Shown: one piece after another, positions 9,049-18,078 of the stretch
Layout: the number at the start of each line of letters is the position of its first letter
Position numbering within the stretch: position 1 is the stretch's first letter
Origin: JAPOUP01 sp026708635
GTDB lineage: Bacteria; Pseudomonadota; Alphaproteobacteria; Rhodobacterales; Rhodobacteraceae
Direction: 5' to 3'
Length of the DNA: 64,000 nucleotides
Assembly (NCBI GenBank): GCA_965200115.1
Contig: OZ241336.1
Span: 186,001-250,000 of the forward strand
Position numbers and translations under genes: made by a program
The notes under the pieces: model-generated
Told to the model about the DNA's origin: nothing
Database searches by the model: none
The model's input: the letters and a program-made list of their open reading frames with translations, nothing else

Positions 9049-9206
9049 GTGCCGCACTCGGAACAGCCGAGGCTGGCGGGATAGTTCCGAACTCCGCGGC
9101 CAAAGCCGGCAACACGCGAGTGGTCTCAGTGATGGATCGCGAAGGCGATATCGCGGCACTGTTTGCCAATGGCATTTCTTCCGATCTCCTGCCCGGTAGC
9201 CCTTAG
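8976..9206 (+). pseudogene. Possible remnant of a Tn5/IS4-type transposase
   Basis: A 76-codon frame overlapping the 3' end of the Calx-beta gene. Its second half reads NTRVVSVMDREGDIAALFA, resembling the conserved DREADIYELF region of Tn5/IS50-like transposases (Asp-Arg-Glu around the second catalytic residue). Nothing recognisable precedes or follows, and no terminal repeats are seen. If correct, the Calx-beta gene ends in or next to an old insertion scar. The similarity is short and could be chance. Confidence 0.35.
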
Positions 9207-9836
9207 CCTCAACCCGCCCGCTACCCGCGATACCTGCTGGGACGATCTGTCAGCCTGTAGGACTCATTAGAGCGACCGGGGCCCATTCGATTGATCCGGA
9301 CTACTTGACGGCGGATCAACAGGCCCGCTTTGCGGACTGTAGAGAGCGGTTCTGACAATAGTGCACCTGCCAGGGTGTTTGAGTGCGGTGCCGGTATTTT
9401 GCTCGGAGCACCGGAAGTTCCGACGGGACGTCGACCCTGGATCCCGTGGTGGACGATTATACCTGTTCCGGGACTTGGGTGGCATTGCTGACCCTGCGCT
9501 TCGAACACACAACCGGCTGGCGCGCCAGGATTCAGATCCCCTAACAAAAGGGTTGACGACAAAAGAGCGGACACCTAAGGGCCTAACCTAACATAAATCC
9601 CTATTCCGCAATAAGATTTCCACTTCTTTGGATTTTTGATAGCGTTCTTCGCTCAGTTCGCGAAATCGCCGGGCGTTGTATTGTAAGTTGGGATGCACCC
9701 AGTCCCTGCGAAATGGAGGGATTTAGTGGATTGGCACGCCAAGCCCCCCAAGACTTGAACTCCGCACATTCACGTCCCGGGGATTGGACCGTCGCGCGAC
9801 TCCAGTCTATCATCCCGCGATCATCAATTAGCCAGG
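9049..9836. other. Spacer with no supported intact gene
   Basis: 788 bases. Apart from the transposase-like scrap at its left end I see no gene. Open frames on both strands are short, mutually contradictory and motif-free. Base composition is more even than in flanking genes, as expected of degraded DNA. Confidence 0.4.
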
Positions 9837-10673
9837 ATGGTTTCAATGCTCCGTATCGCCGTCATCGCGTTCATCACGTTCGCCGCCGCCGCGGCGGCGC
9901 AGGACCGACGCCCAAGCCATTGCATCGCCATCGCCGACGCGGCACCGGGTCTCAGATACCTACATAAGGCGGGTTTCGATTCGCCTGTGCCGGAACATTC
10001 GGTTCGCATCGTTTATCTCGATCACGCCATGTTCCTGATCCAGACGGAAGGGAGTCTTGGCGCGGTAACTGACTACGCCGGCTACTTCGGTGACTCCGGC
10101 TACGTGCCCGATGTAGCGACCATGAACCAAGCGCACGAAACGCATTGGACACGGTATCCCGATCCGGGCATCAGGCATGTGCTGAAGGGTTGGGGGGAAA
10201 CCCCGGATGGCGCGGAACATCACCTCGATCTCGGTGAAATGCTCATCCGTAACGTTCCGACTGACATCCGCGGCCGTTTCGGCGGGCCCGTCGAAAGGAA
10301 CGGGAACTCGATTTTTATCTTCGAGGTCGCCGGACTCTGCATCGGCCATCTCGGGCACCTTCACCATGAGCCAACCGACATGCAGTACGCCGCGATCGGG
10401 CGCCTCGACGTGGTGATGGCCGCGGTCGATGGGGGAATGACCCTTCCGTCCGGGACAATGGTCCGTATCATGAAGCGCCTGAAGTCCTCGATCGTGATCC
10501 CGATGCATTGGTTCGGACGCGGGACACTTGAACGATTTGCCCGGGACATGTCGGACGAGTTCGACGTGCGCTGGTCGCGGGACTCCGAAATCGTCGTCTC
10601 TTTGCTGACCCTTCCGTCGCGCCCGACCGTGCTGGTTCTGGAACCCCTCGCCCAACGCGGCCTTTACGAATAG
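9837..10673 (+). CDS. Periplasmic MBL-fold metallo-hydrolase-like protein
   Basis: 278 residues with a short signal peptide (residues 1-21, ending AAAAAAQ). The body resembles UlaG-type metallo-beta-lactamase-fold proteins: VRIVYLDHAMFLIQTEG, AVTDYAGYFG, then GLCIGHLGHLHHEP and the late IPMHWF. The canonical HxHxDH metal motif is replaced by NQAHETHWT, so metal binding may differ from classic lactonases. Substrate unknown. A second ATG at 9846 is an alternative start. It ends 13 bases before the FAD-linked oxidase and probably shares its transcript. Confidence 0.75.
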   Translation: MVSMLRIAVIAFITFAAAAAAQDRRPSHCIAIADAAPGLRYLHKAGFDSPVPEHSVRIVYLDHAMFLIQTEGSLGAVTDYAGYFGDSGYVPDVATMNQAHETHWTRYPDPGIRHVLKGWGETPDGAEHHLDLGEMLIRNVPTDIRGRFGGPVERNGNSIFIFEVAGLCIGHLGHLHHEPTDMQYAAIGRLDVVMAAVDGGMTLPSGTMVRIMKRLKSSIVIPMHWFGRGTLERFARDMSDEFDVRWSRDSEIVVSLLTLPSRPTVLVLEPLAQRGLYE

Positions 10674-10686
10674 AGCCGCGTAACGA

Positions 10687-12132
10687 ATGCGCCCGGGCAC
10701 CTCCATGCTAAACGCCGTTACCGAAGAATTCGCGGCGCGCCTTCGCGCTACCCTCCCCGCCCGCTCGTTTTGCGAGACGGACCGGAACTATCTGGAGGAG
10801 CCCCGCGGCAACTATCGGGGTCAGGCGGGGCTTGTCGTCGCTCCCGGTACCGTCGAGGAGGTGGCCGTTATCATCCGCGCGGCATCGGAGGCCCGTGTTC
10901 CGATCGTGCCATACGCGGGCGGAACGGGTCTTGTCGGCGGTCAGATCTCCCCCGTCGGCGAGCCGTTGCCATTGGTTCTGTCCATGCGGCGGATGACGGC
11001 GATCCGCGATGTCCATCCAGAGGAGAACACGATCATAGCGGAAGCCGGTGTGGTTCTTTCAGAGGTTCAGGATGCCGCCAGAGCGGTGGACCGGATCTTC
11101 CCGCTGTCGCTCGCCTCGGAGGGTTCGGCCCGCATTGGCGGCCTACTGGGAACCAACGCGGGGGGGATAAACGTCCTGCGTTACGGTGGCGCGCGGGAAC
11201 TATGCCTGGGTCTTGAAGCGGTATTGCCGTCAGGGACGGTATGGCAGGACCTGAAACGACTGCGCAAGGACAACACCGGCTACGACCTGAAGAGCCTTCT
11301 GGTTGGATCCGAGGGTACGCTGGGCGTAATCACCGCCGCGTGTCTTCGGCTGTTTCCCCGACCCATCGCCAAAGGTACCGCATTGCTGACGGTGCGGGAT
11401 CCGAAGGCCGCCGTCGAGCTGGTGTCATTGTCCGGGGATATCGTCGGTGAGGGTCTGTCCGCGCTAGAACTCGTTTCCGGGACGGGGCTCCGGTTCCTGG
11501 CCGAGACCATGCCCCAGGTACGCATTCCGCTATCGGAGCCGCCTGACTGGTTGGTTCTGGTCGATCTTGGCGTTTCCGCCGACAGAAATCCAGCGAAACT
11601 GCTGGAAACCCTCTACGCTAGGGCGCATGACGCCGGAATCGTGACTGACGGGCTGCTCGCGCAGTCCGAGGCGCAGCGGGCGGAGTTCTGGAGCGTGCGC
11701 GAGTCGATTCCGGAAGCGAACCGGCGCGTAGGGGCGATCTCGAGCCATGACATTTCCCTCCCCCTGGGCTCGATTCCCGAATTCATCGCGCGTGCGGGTA
11801 AAGTGATCGCCGCGATCGGCGACTTTCGGATCAACTGCTTCGGACATCTCGGCGACGGCAACCTCCACTATAACGTGTTCCCGCAGATAGGACGGATTGC
11901 AACGGCACCGGCGACGACAGGAAACGCGGTTCGGCGGGCGGTCCATGATCTTGTCTCCGAAATGGACGGGTCCATCAGCGCCGAGCACGGGATCGGGCGG
12001 CTAAAGGTTGAAGATCTGGAGCGCTACGGAAACTCCGCGAAACTGGAAGCGATGCGGGCGATCAAGAACGCCCTCGACCCATTGGGTATCATGAATCCCG
12101 GCGCCGTGCTGTCGTTCGCGGGCAAAACCTGA
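10687..12132 (+). CDS. FAD-linked 2-hydroxyacid dehydrogenase (GlcD/D2HGDH-like)
   Basis: 481 residues of the vanillyl-alcohol-oxidase superfamily. The PCMH-type FAD-binding domain (about 45-225) shows GLVVAPGTVEEVA, VPYAGGTGLVGGQI, SEGSARIGGLLGTNAGG and LLVGSEGTLGVIT. The C-terminal FAD-oxidase C domain (about 230-475) has INCFGHLGDGNLHYNV and the closing SAEHGIGRLK and PLGIMNPG. The GHLGDGNLH metal and substrate motif is typical of D-2-hydroxyglutarate or D-lactate dehydrogenases; which substrate is used cannot be decided. An ATG at 10705 is an alternative start. Confidence 0.9.
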   Translation: MRPGTSMLNAVTEEFAARLRATLPARSFCETDRNYLEEPRGNYRGQAGLVVAPGTVEEVAVIIRAASEARVPIVPYAGGTGLVGGQISPVGEPLPLVLSMRRMTAIRDVHPEENTIIAEAGVVLSEVQDAARAVDRIFPLSLASEGSARIGGLLGTNAGGINVLRYGGARELCLGLEAVLPSGTVWQDLKRLRKDNTGYDLKSLLVGSEGTLGVITAACLRLFPRPIAKGTALLTVRDPKAAVELVSLSGDIVGEGLSALELVSGTGLRFLAETMPQVRIPLSEPPDWLVLVDLGVSADRNPAKLLETLYARAHDAGIVTDGLLAQSEAQRAEFWSVRESIPEANRRVGAISSHDISLPLGSIPEFIARAGKVIAAIGDFRINCFGHLGDGNLHYNVFPQIGRIATAPATTGNAVRRAVHDLVSEMDGSISAEHGIGRLKVEDLERYGNSAKLEAMRAIKNALDPLGIMNPGAVLSFAGKT

Positions 12133-12139
12133 CAACGAA

Positions 12140-12169
12140 CGGTGGTTCCCCCCACGGGGAAACCCACCG
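12140..12169. terminator. Hairpin between convergent genes
   Basis: Inverted arms CGGTGGTTCCCC and GGGGAAACCCACCG pair with a one-base bulge. The hairpin sits between the stop of the FAD oxidase and the stop of apt on the opposite strand. No long T-run follows, so a bidirectional terminator is plausible but unproven. Confidence 0.5.
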
Positions 12170-12180
12170 GGGAATCCCGG

Positions 12181-12714
12181 TCATTCCTCCCGGAGCTCGC
12201 AAAGTACGTGAGCCTCGAACCCTAACTCATTGATTCTATGGCGACCATGTAGCTCAGGAAAATCGCCGATAAATGAGCATCCACAGATATCCGCGCCAAG
12301 CCTCTCGAGCGACCTGATGCCGGCTTCCACGCTTCCGCCCCTCGCCAGAAAATCATCGACAAGCAGAACGGTCTCGCCGGCCTCCACCGCATCTTCATGG
12401 ATTTCGACACCCGCCTCCGCGTATTCCGGGCAATGCGGCCCAGCGACCGCGGTGCCAGGCGCCCTGCCGGCCCTGCCGACCGGAATGAAGCCGCAACCAA
12501 GCCTGTGGGCGATGGCTCCTCCCAGAATGAATCCATATCCCTCCAGCCCCGCCACCTTGTCGATCTCGCGTCCGGCGTAAGGGCGCAGCATCCGGTCCAC
12601 CGCCAAACGGAAACCCCGCGCATCTCCAAACAGCGCGGTCACGTCGCGGTACGTCATTCCCGGCTTCGGGAAATCCGCTATGCTACGGATGTAATGCCTG
12701 ATCCCGGAGGCCAC
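12181..12714 (-). CDS. apt: Adenine phosphoribosyltransferase
   Basis: 177 residues, the usual length. It converts adenine plus PRPP to AMP. Family features are IADFPKPGMTYRDVTALFGD at the N-terminus, GLEGYGFILGGAIAHRLGCG, and the PRPP-binding stretch VLLVDDFLARGGS. In typical enzymes that loop reads VDDLLATGGT, so the Thr-to-Arg change and the altered hood (GRAGRAPGTAVAG in place of a Lys-Pro-Gly-Lys-type loop) mark a divergent member. mtnP lies 570 bases upstream on the same strand; the pair would recycle methylthioadenosine through adenine to AMP. Confidence 0.88.
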   Translation of the reverse strand: MASGIRHYIRSIADFPKPGMTYRDVTALFGDARGFRLAVDRMLRPYAGREIDKVAGLEGYGFILGGAIAHRLGCGFIPVGRAGRAPGTAVAGPHCPEYAEAGVEIHEDAVEAGETVLLVDDFLARGGSVEAGIRSLERLGADICGCSFIGDFPELHGRHRINELGFEAHVLCELREE

Positions 12715-12987
12715 CCGCGTCGATCAGCGGAGTCTGTCCGCTGGCGCGCGGACGATCATCGATACGCCTCCGCAAAACGATATGGAATCACGTGAGGTCA
12801 GCCGGCGTCCTGGAACCAGAAGCGAAGCCACCTTCTTTTACGGATTCGATGACGGAAGGAGGCGCCAAGCCAGCGCAGATGAGGTTCCGCCCTGTCCAAT
12901 CGATCCCTAACTAGCATGCATCTCGCTGCCTGAAGAGTCATTTTCCGCTCCTTTCTCAAGCAGATGCCGCTTTCTCGAATTGCGGCC

Positions 12988-13008
12988 TGTATATTACGCG
13001 TATATACA
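12988..13008. promoter_or_regulatory. Operator-like inverted repeat upstream of the RHH gene
   Basis: TGTATAT (12988-12994) and ATATACA (13002-13008) are perfect inverted arms around a 7-base TACGCGT spacer, in an A/T-rich patch just before the likely start of the ribbon-helix-helix protein. Autoregulation by the RHH protein is a natural inference; the TATATT inside the left arm could also be a -10 box. Confidence 0.5.
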
Positions 13009-13051
13009 TGTCGAGTCGAAGAGTGTCAACAGCGATCGGAGAAAAGGCCGC

Positions 13052-13231
13052 GTGGCTGGAAAAACCGGAAAAAAAGCTGACGTAAAAAACGGCCAGTTGA
13101 TCCTGCGCCTGGACAAAGCGGAGCGCGACGCTTTCGTCTCATTGTGCAAGGAAAGGGATACAAGCGCGTCACGGGAGATCCGTCGGTTCATACGTCGATA
13201 TGTAAGAAAACATGGAGCGGGAAAGCGCTGA
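13052..13231 (+). CDS. Small ribbon-helix-helix-type DNA-binding protein
   Basis: About 59 residues from the GTG at 13052. A basic N-terminus (VAGKTGKKADVKN) precedes a strand-helix-helix pattern, QLILRLDKAERDAFVSLCKE then DTSASREIRRFIRRYVRKH, as in CopG/Arc-like repressors. The same frame is open upstream to a TTG at 12980, but that would put the operator-like repeat inside the coding region. GGAG lies about 13 bases before the GTG. It is isolated between apt and mtnP on the other strand, with no toxin partner visible, so it may be a lone regulator or an orphan antitoxin. Confidence 0.6.
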   Translation: MAGKTGKKADVKNGQLILRLDKAERDAFVSLCKERDTSASREIRRFIRRYVRKHGAGKR

Positions 13232-13286
13232 CCTGTGGTTTATGCCTGACATTCGGGTCCGCGGGGTCAGCCATACCCGGATCAAG

Positions 13287-14159
13287 TCAGAGAACGCGCC
13301 CCGCAATGGCTCCCAACCGGGCCACCAGTTCCGGGTCGCGCCGCGACGGCTCGGTCAGGACGGCGAAGTCCAATGCCCGGTCACAGCCGTGGCGGCAGGG
13401 AACACGGCCGTTTCCGAGCAGTTTCGGCAAACGCCCGACCAAGGCCCGCGCTTTCTCGGCATTGCCGGTCAAGGTGCGGATAATGTCATTGATATCGACC
13501 TCTCCGTGGTCAGGATGCCAGCTGTCATAGTCCGTAATCATCGCCACCGACGCGTAACAGATCTCGGCCTCGCGGGCGAGCTTCGCCTCCGGCATGTTGG
13601 TCATACCGATCACGTCGCAGCCCCAGCTCTCCCGATACATCCTTGATTCCGCCAGTGAGGAGAACTGCGGACCCTCCATCGCCAGATAGGTGCCTCCATC
13701 ATGGACGCTGACTCCCTCCGAACGCGCCGCCTTAATACACGCGGCCCTCAAGCGTCCGCATGTCGGCTGGGCAATGCTGACATGGGCGACCAGGCCCTCG
13801 CCGAAGAACGACTTTTCACGCTCCGTCGTACGATCGATGAATTGATCGACGATCACAAAGTCCCCCGGCGCCATATGCTCGCGAAACGACCCACAGGCGG
13901 AAACGCTGATCAGGTCGGTCACACCCATCTGTTTCAGCGCATCGATATTGGCGCGGTAGGGCACGGATGTCGGCGAATGGACATGTCCTCTTCCGTGGCG
14001 CGGAATAAAGACCATTTCCACGCCATCCAGCGTCCCCGACAGGATTTGGTCGGAGGGCGGTCCCCAGGGCGTCTCGACCGTCCGCCAGCCAGCGCCTTCC
14101 AGACCCTCAATCTCGTAGACACCCGATCCGCCAATAACTCCAATCACGGTATCCGCCAC
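13287..14159 (-). CDS. mtnP: S-methyl-5'-thioadenosine phosphorylase
   Basis: 290 residues of the PNP/UDP phosphorylase family, trimeric type 2. It phosphorolyses methylthioadenosine to adenine and 5-methylthioribose-1-phosphate. Motifs: GVIGGSGVYEIEGLE, IPRHGRGHVHSPTSVPYRAN, ISVSACGSFREHMAPGDFV, TYLAMEGPQFSSLAESRMYR, CDVIGMTNMPEAKLAREAEI, and ITDYDSWHPDHGEVD. The NMPEAKLAREAEI and MEGPQF segments separate it from purine-nucleoside phosphorylase. Adenine released here would be used by Apt downstream. Confidence 0.95.
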   Translation of the reverse strand: MADTVIGVIGGSGVYEIEGLEGAGWRTVETPWGPPSDQILSGTLDGVEMVFIPRHGRGHVHSPTSVPYRANIDALKQMGVTDLISVSACGSFREHMAPGDFVIVDQFIDRTTEREKSFFGEGLVAHVSIAQPTCGRLRAACIKAARSEGVSVHDGGTYLAMEGPQFSSLAESRMYRESWGCDVIGMTNMPEAKLAREAEICYASVAMITDYDSWHPDHGEVDINDIIRTLTGNAEKARALVGRLPKLLGNGRVPCRHGCDRALDFAVLTEPSRRDPELVARLGAIAGRVL

Positions 14160-14273
14160 TGTCTCTCACCCCCTAACCGCTTTCCGTTTGAAGCGTTTCC
14201 GGTCAGCGGCCATCATAGACATCGAAGGGGGAGAGACAATCCAGGCCAAACCGGATTCGCCCGACCGCCCGTT

Positions 14274-14879
14274 TCAGTCGTCGGGACGGGCTAGACTGAA
14301 TAGGTCGCGCACGACAGAATAGTCCCGGTAACCAAGGCGGCCGACCGGATTGAAGCTCAGGACGTCGAACATTCCATTGACCAGGCAGTCGTCACGCAGG
14401 TGGATTCCGGTGACCTCGCCGAAAACCACCGTGTTCGCCTCTCCGGAGAGATCCACGATCCGGGCCAGCCTGCATTCCAGCGCGGCGGGCACACCCGCGA
14501 CCCGATGGCATTCGATTGTCTCGCAGGACACCCTTTCCAGTCCGGCCAGCGTGAACTCATCGGTATCCATCGGATATGTTCCGGAAGACAGGTTCATGGC
14601 CTCCCGCATCGCGTATTCAACGACATTGACGCAGAACACTCCGGTATCACGTATGTTCGCCACGCTGTCCTTGGCGTCGGGCCTGTCAGGTTTGCCGGAT
14701 GTGCAGGCGAACATGACCTGGGGAGGCGAGTATGCGACGCCGTTGAAGAAACTGTAGGGCGCGAGATTGTCCCGACCGTCACCGTCGCGGCTGGAAATCC
14801 AACCGATCGGACGGGGCACGATGATGGCGTTGAACGGATTGTGGCGCAGGCCATGACCCTGCTCGGGGCGATAGAACAT
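14274..14879 (-). CDS. Flavin reductase-like domain protein
   Basis: 201 residues with the FMN-binding split-barrel of the flavin reductase family. It shows FNAIIVPRPIGWISSRDGDG near the N-terminus, NLAPYSFFNGVAYSPPQVMF, KDSVANIRDTGVFCVNVV, and a C-terminal FNPVGRLGYRDYSVV. Such proteins bind FMN and either supply reduced flavin to a monooxygenase or act alone; no partner is adjacent. It lies about 115 bases from mtnP on the same strand. Confidence 0.85.
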   Translation of the reverse strand: MFYRPEQGHGLRHNPFNAIIVPRPIGWISSRDGDGRDNLAPYSFFNGVAYSPPQVMFACTSGKPDRPDAKDSVANIRDTGVFCVNVVEYAMREAMNLSSGTYPMDTDEFTLAGLERVSCETIECHRVAGVPAALECRLARIVDLSGEANTVVFGEVTGIHLRDDCLVNGMFDVLSFNPVGRLGYRDYSVVRDLFSLARPDD

Positions 14880-14984
14880 ACAATGGAATCCCCAGTGGAG
14901 TCCGTGGTCCGGTTCTTCGGTTCGGTTGTTCCCCCACTATCTGCATGATACCGCCGATTCCAGCGAAAATCCATAGGGTTCGCC

Positions 14985-15470
14985 ATGTATGCCCTGAATG
15001 AGGAACGGCCGGGGGACCTGCAGGAGATCGAGGAGCTTTACGACCTCTGCTTCGCGCCGGGCCGCGGGGCCCTGTCCTCTTACAGGCTGCGGGAAGGTCG
15101 AGAGCCGGTGGCCGGTCTATGCGTGGCGGCCAGGGACGGCACGGGAGCGCTGGTGGCGGCCGTCCGCCATTGGTCCGTCGCGGTGGACTCCCACCCCGCG
15201 CTTCTGCTCGGTCCTCTTGCGGTGCATCCCACGAGGCAGGGCGAGGGCCTGGGCGCATCCGTAATCGCGGATAGCCTCGCGAAGGCGCGCGCACGGGGAT
15301 GGCAGCGTGTGCTACTCGTCGGGGACCAGCCGTATTTCGGCCGTCTGGGTTTTGTACGCCTGAACGGCGTTGAGATGCCTCCCCCCACCAATCCGGACCG
15401 AATCCTCGGGTTGGCGCTGACGCCGGGCGCCTGGGACGGAATCTCGGGAAAGGTGACGGCCGCATGTTGA
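14985..15470 (+). CDS. GNAT-family N-acetyltransferase (YhbS-like)
   Basis: 161 residues. The acetyl-CoA binding segment GPLAVHPTRQGEGLGASVIA (Q/RxxGxG/A motif) and the C-terminal VLLVGDQPYFGRLGFVRL are typical of the YhbS-type GNAT proteins. Substrate unknown. It is divergent from the flavin reductase gene, with a 105-base shared upstream region. Confidence 0.87.
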   Translation: MYALNEERPGDLQEIEELYDLCFAPGRGALSSYRLREGREPVAGLCVAARDGTGALVAAVRHWSVAVDSHPALLLGPLAVHPTRQGEGLGASVIADSLAKARARGWQRVLLVGDQPYFGRLGFVRLNGVEMPPPTNPDRILGLALTPGAWDGISGKVTAAC

Positions 15471-16298
15471 GTCCGCGACTCGGGATGCAGTGGCGTCGAA
15501 CGCCACGATCGACCGGTTCCGTGGCTCAGGACCACCTTGCCAATCCACCGGATCCTCTCGGCTTCGCCTCACCGCGGGCCCGGATGCCGGTGTTCGTGAG
15601 TCCCCTCGTTCCGCGTCATGTCCCGCGCTCCCTGCCCAATGCCCCTTAAAGCGCGCCGTCAGCCGATTCTCCCTGCACTTCCCCGACACGCCAAAGAGGA
15701 CAATGGGCCCCAAAAACGCCAGAGCCAAAAACTTGGGCTACGCCCTTGCAAGCGGCACGGGCGGGCCGCCCTGGGGTGGCCCCACTTCGCCCGAACCGCC
15801 GCAAACGCCCCACGCTCCTTCAAGGCTGAACCCACGAGGCACCAGTGACGGCGCTTGTTCCACTTGTCAGAAATTTACACAGCTTTCCGCGCGTGGGATC
15901 CGAACGCTTGTCCAGTTCCGTCTGGCTATGGGTGGCGGCATCCGGCGAACGTCGGTAATCGTCCCGTCGAACCATGCCGTCGCCAATGAAAGGACACGGG
16001 CAATAGCAGAATCGCCCGGAAATTGGCTTTGTTGCGCATCAAGCGCGACTTCGAAGCCGGAAACTCTAGAATGCGTCCGATACGTGATCCGGTTCTCGGC
16101 CTTTCCCGAGGACGGTTTCGACGCTGAATTCCGGCCTTAATGCGTGCCGGTCCCACTGCGCCGGCGGGAACGATCCGGCACCCTCATCGCCCCCTTCCGG
16201 TCCAGACGGTCACCGAACCGCGCCTGCGGCCCTTCACTCGGAAATATCCAGACCATGTCGTTACCTCCGTGGTCCGCTCCGGCCACTGCCATCGACAG
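15471..16298. other. Long spacer without a supported gene
   Basis: 828 bases between two convergent genes. Long frames exist in several registers but are low-complexity (rich in Pro, Arg, Ser, Ala) with no family motif. I read it as non-coding or eroded DNA at the left border of the A/T-richer cassette that starts at the LysR gene. Confidence 0.4.
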
Positions 16299-17270
16299 TC
16301 ATGGAGCGGGACTCATGCCCGCCGGAAAAGGCACCCTTTCGCGGAACACCGATTTATCCGGGTCAATTGCGTTCATCCGCGTCGTACTAGCTCCAAGAAA
16401 TGGAATGGCCTCCGTCAGATAGCTCGCCATTACGTCAACAGCTTTGCTCTGTTTATGGGCCAACTCCATGATCACCTCAGTTTCAGGCAATTCGGGCAGA
16501 CCTTCAGCAGCACCAAAAACAGAAAAACTCCGCAGCACTTCACTTTGAGCCAAGACGCTCACACCGATACCCGCCGCGACAGCCGCTTGCACACCCACCA
16601 AACTACTACCCGTGTAAACGATTTCCCAAGGTCTTGAGCCCAATCGGAGAAGTTCAAGAACCTTGGCCCGGTAAACACATTCAGCGGGAAACATGATTAG
16701 CGGAATTGGGTCAGTCGCAAAACTGAGATTTGCCGCGCCGACCCAACGCAGCGGCTCTCGCCACAAGGCTCTTGGATGTTCAGGATTACTGCACCGTCTC
16801 GCCACGATAATGTCGAGGCTCCCGCCCTTGAGACCCTGGTAAAGCTCCGAAGTCAGCGCACTCTGAACCGTTAGTTTCGTGGTTGGATAGGTTTCTTTGA
16901 AACGACGAAGCGCTTTTGGCAGCAATGCCGTCGCGAAATCCTCCAATACCCCGATCCGGATTGTTCCTGAAACTATCGGCCGCTCGAATCTGAGCAAAGC
17001 CTCATCGTTAATTCGGATGAGATCCTGAGCGTAGAGAAGCAGTATCTCGCCTTGCTCAGTCAGTTCCACTTTGCGTGTCGTGCGCTCAAACAACGGATAA
17101 CCAACAAGATTTTCCAGTCGCTTGATATGCAAGCTTACCGTCGACTGTGTTTTGTTAAGGGCTCGTGCCGCCGTAGTGAAGCCACCCACATGATAAACCG
17201 CGAGAAATGTCCGTAGCAGCCCGAGATCAATCGTGGCCGCGCATCCATTAACAAACATGATAAGTTCCAT
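16299..17270 (-). CDS. LysR-family transcriptional regulator
   Basis: 323 residues. The winged helix-turn-helix is at about 15-75: LGLLRTFLAVYHVGGFTTAA, then NKTQSTVSLHIKRLENLVG and PLFERTTRKVELTEQG. The effector-binding domain starts near residue 100 with GTIRIGVLEDFATALLPKAL. The C-terminus is about 20 residues longer than usual. Base and codon use are A/T-richer than in the genes to the left, suggesting transfer. It is divergent from a methyltransferase-like pseudogene and exporter, which it probably controlled; the A/T-rich 17271-17373 gap is the likely shared operator region. Confidence 0.9.
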   Translation of the reverse strand: MELIMFVNGCAATIDLGLLRTFLAVYHVGGFTTAARALNKTQSTVSLHIKRLENLVGYPLFERTTRKVELTEQGEILLLYAQDLIRINDEALLRFERPIVSGTIRIGVLEDFATALLPKALRRFKETYPTTKLTVQSALTSELYQGLKGGSLDIIVARRCSNPEHPRALWREPLRWVGAANLSFATDPIPLIMFPAECVYRAKVLELLRLGSRPWEIVYTGSSLVGVQAAVAAGIGVSVLAQSEVLRSFSVFGAAEGLPELPETEVIMELAHKQSKAVDVMASYLTEAIPFLGASTTRMNAIDPDKSVFRERVPFPAGMSPAP

Positions 17271-17373
17271 TTATTAATATCGTTTCTAAGATGAATATCA
17301 TTAGGGTAGGAAACCGTCAACATACAACGTGAAAGTCAGGCATCGTCCCATCGGTGCTGGAAAACGAGGGCTT

Positions 17374-18064
17374 ATGAGGCCGGAAGTTAAATCCCAATTT
17401 GACCTGCACGGGCTTTCATCAGCCGAGTTTCCTGACACCATCTATATCGGCAACAATATGTCAGGCCTTGAAGCTGATCCAAGTAATTACTGGTTCCATG
17501 TCGCGCTCGCAGAGCTGCAGCGGTTCCAGAATAGTCATGGCCGCAAGATCGCGTCAGGTGCCTTTATCGGAAGTGCGAACGGCATCGACGTTTTAGCCGC
17601 GCTGCGTCTCTTTGACATCAAATCGCTTGTTGTGACCGACATTCTCCCGGAGATACTGCCTACGATCGAGCGCAATATCCGCGGAAAGGATCCCCGCTTC
17701 TTTGCGCTTTGCCACAGGCCGCGATTGCGAGCCCGTTCAAGATGCCTGCGAACTGATCTACGCCAATCTTCCTATCATCATGGCGGATGAAGATGACTTG
17801 GGTAAGGAGCTTGCCACAACCACGCTGACCGATGGTCGCGTTTATGCCAGCTTGCAAACCGGCTCCGATGATATTCTGGCGCGATGGTCCCTCCTGCCCC
17901 AGTTGGGCTTCCTTCGGTCGGCGAAGAACAGGCTCTCACCAAAGAGAGCCATCATCAAATTGATCGGCGGTCGAATCCCGGACACCGCGATCGACGCCTG
18001 TTTCAAGCGGGCTGGCATGCACTATGAGCGCGGCATTCAACAAGCCTCCGCCAACGCTGCCTGA
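17374..18064 (+). pseudogene. SAM-dependent methyltransferase-like gene, frameshifted
   Basis: Two overlapping frames complete each other. The first (start 17374 or 17329) encodes a methyltransferase-like N-terminus with GAFIGSANGIDVLAALRLF followed by SLVVTDILPEILPTIERNI, resembling a SAM-binding motif I and acidic loop. Near 17695-17702 the sense continues in the next frame with GRDCEPVQDACELIYANLPI and on to 18064. IYANLPI sits where N-methyltransferases carry an NPPY-like motif. One inserted base at the CTTCTTTGC stretch would explain the break, so this is a pseudogene or a sequencing error. It lies directly before the DMT exporter, in the same A/T-richer cassette. Confidence 0.65.
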
Positions 18065-18078
18065 CGAGAGGGCATGTA

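Noticed and set aside
15490..16140. 216-codon plus-strand frame in the spacer after the GNAT gene
   Set aside because: Composition dominated by Pro, Ser, Arg and Gly, without predicted structure or motif; competing frames of equal length exist on the other strand.
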